DNA of 5,224 bases from Aquificaceae bacterium. Its GTDB lineage: Bacteria; Aquificota; Aquificia; Aquificales; Aquificaceae. Below the pieces are notes generated by a model. That model did not search any database and was not told the origin of the DNA. It saw only the letters and a program-made list of their open reading frames with translations. The translations under genes and the position numbers were made by a program. The stretch is from NCBI GenBank assembly GCA_026982025.1, contig JALSHX010000048.1, positions 1-5,224 of the forward strand. The letters are read 5' to 3'. Of this stretch, positions 5,219-5,224 are shown one piece after another; the stretch's first letter is position 1, and each line of letters opens with the position of its first letter.

Positions 5219-5224
5219 AGGTCG

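Larger units (their letters stand above)
5145..5224. other. Short region between gnd and the window edge
   Basis: 80 nt without a supported gene. It contains a 10-bp AT palindrome (TAAAATTTTA, 5161-5170), the weak promoter and the inverted repeat described separately. One - strand frame is open from the edge to a TAA at 5168-5170 (18 codons), and one + strand frame is open from a GTG at 5177 to the edge. Either could be the end or the start of a neighbouring gene, but neither is recognisable. Confidence 0.4.

Noticed and set aside
5177..5224. Start of a divergent + strand gene at GTG 5177
   Set aside because: Only 16 codons are visible, the AGGTGG before it abuts the GTG, and the peptide is not recognisable; a competing - strand frame is equally open.

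Overview
The window most likely comes from a thermophilic, sulfur-oxidising bacterium, probably of the Aquificaceae (Aquifex/Hydrogenivirga/Hydrogenobacter-like). This rests on a Sox thiosulfate-oxidation operon, Lys/Glu/Arg-rich proteins with Arg mostly written as AGA/AGG, very tight gene packing, and mixed ATG/GTG/TTG starts. The taxonomic call is an inference; no rRNA or other marker is present.

Left part (1-2252, + strand): the end of a Sox operon. It holds the C-terminal third or less of soxB (dimanganese thiosulfohydrolase), two adjacent small DUF302-type proteins (one membrane-anchored, one with a cleavable signal peptide), and an exported metallo-beta-lactamase-fold hydrolase resembling the SoxH-type proteins of sox clusters. 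The genes are 3 nt apart or overlap by 4 nt, so they are surely co-transcribed. SoxB and the three following products all appear to work in the periplasm or at its membrane face. The rest of the sox cluster (soxY, soxZ, soxA, soxX) would lie to the left if present.

Right part (2233-5144, - strand): a complete oxidative pentose phosphate operon transcribed gnd-zwf-pgl, i.e. 6-phosphogluconate dehydrogenase (short, probably NAD-type), glucose-6-phosphate dehydrogenase (probably NADP-capable) and 6-phosphogluconolactonase. The three enzymes convert glucose-6-phosphate to ribulose-5-phosphate and CO2 with two reductions of nicotinamide coenzyme. Genes overlap by 8 and 26 nt, and neither zwf nor pgl has a properly spaced Shine-Dalgarno, which points to translational coupling.

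The two operons meet tail to tail and overlap by 20 nt, with no intergenic terminator space. The only non-coding stretch is the 80 nt upstream of gnd at the right edge, with a weak promoter-like sequence and a bulged inverted repeat. I see no RNA genes, mobile elements, CRISPR or signs of horizontal transfer. The least understood part is the DUF302-DUF302-MBL module behind soxB, a candidate uncharacterised accessory system of thiosulfate oxidation.
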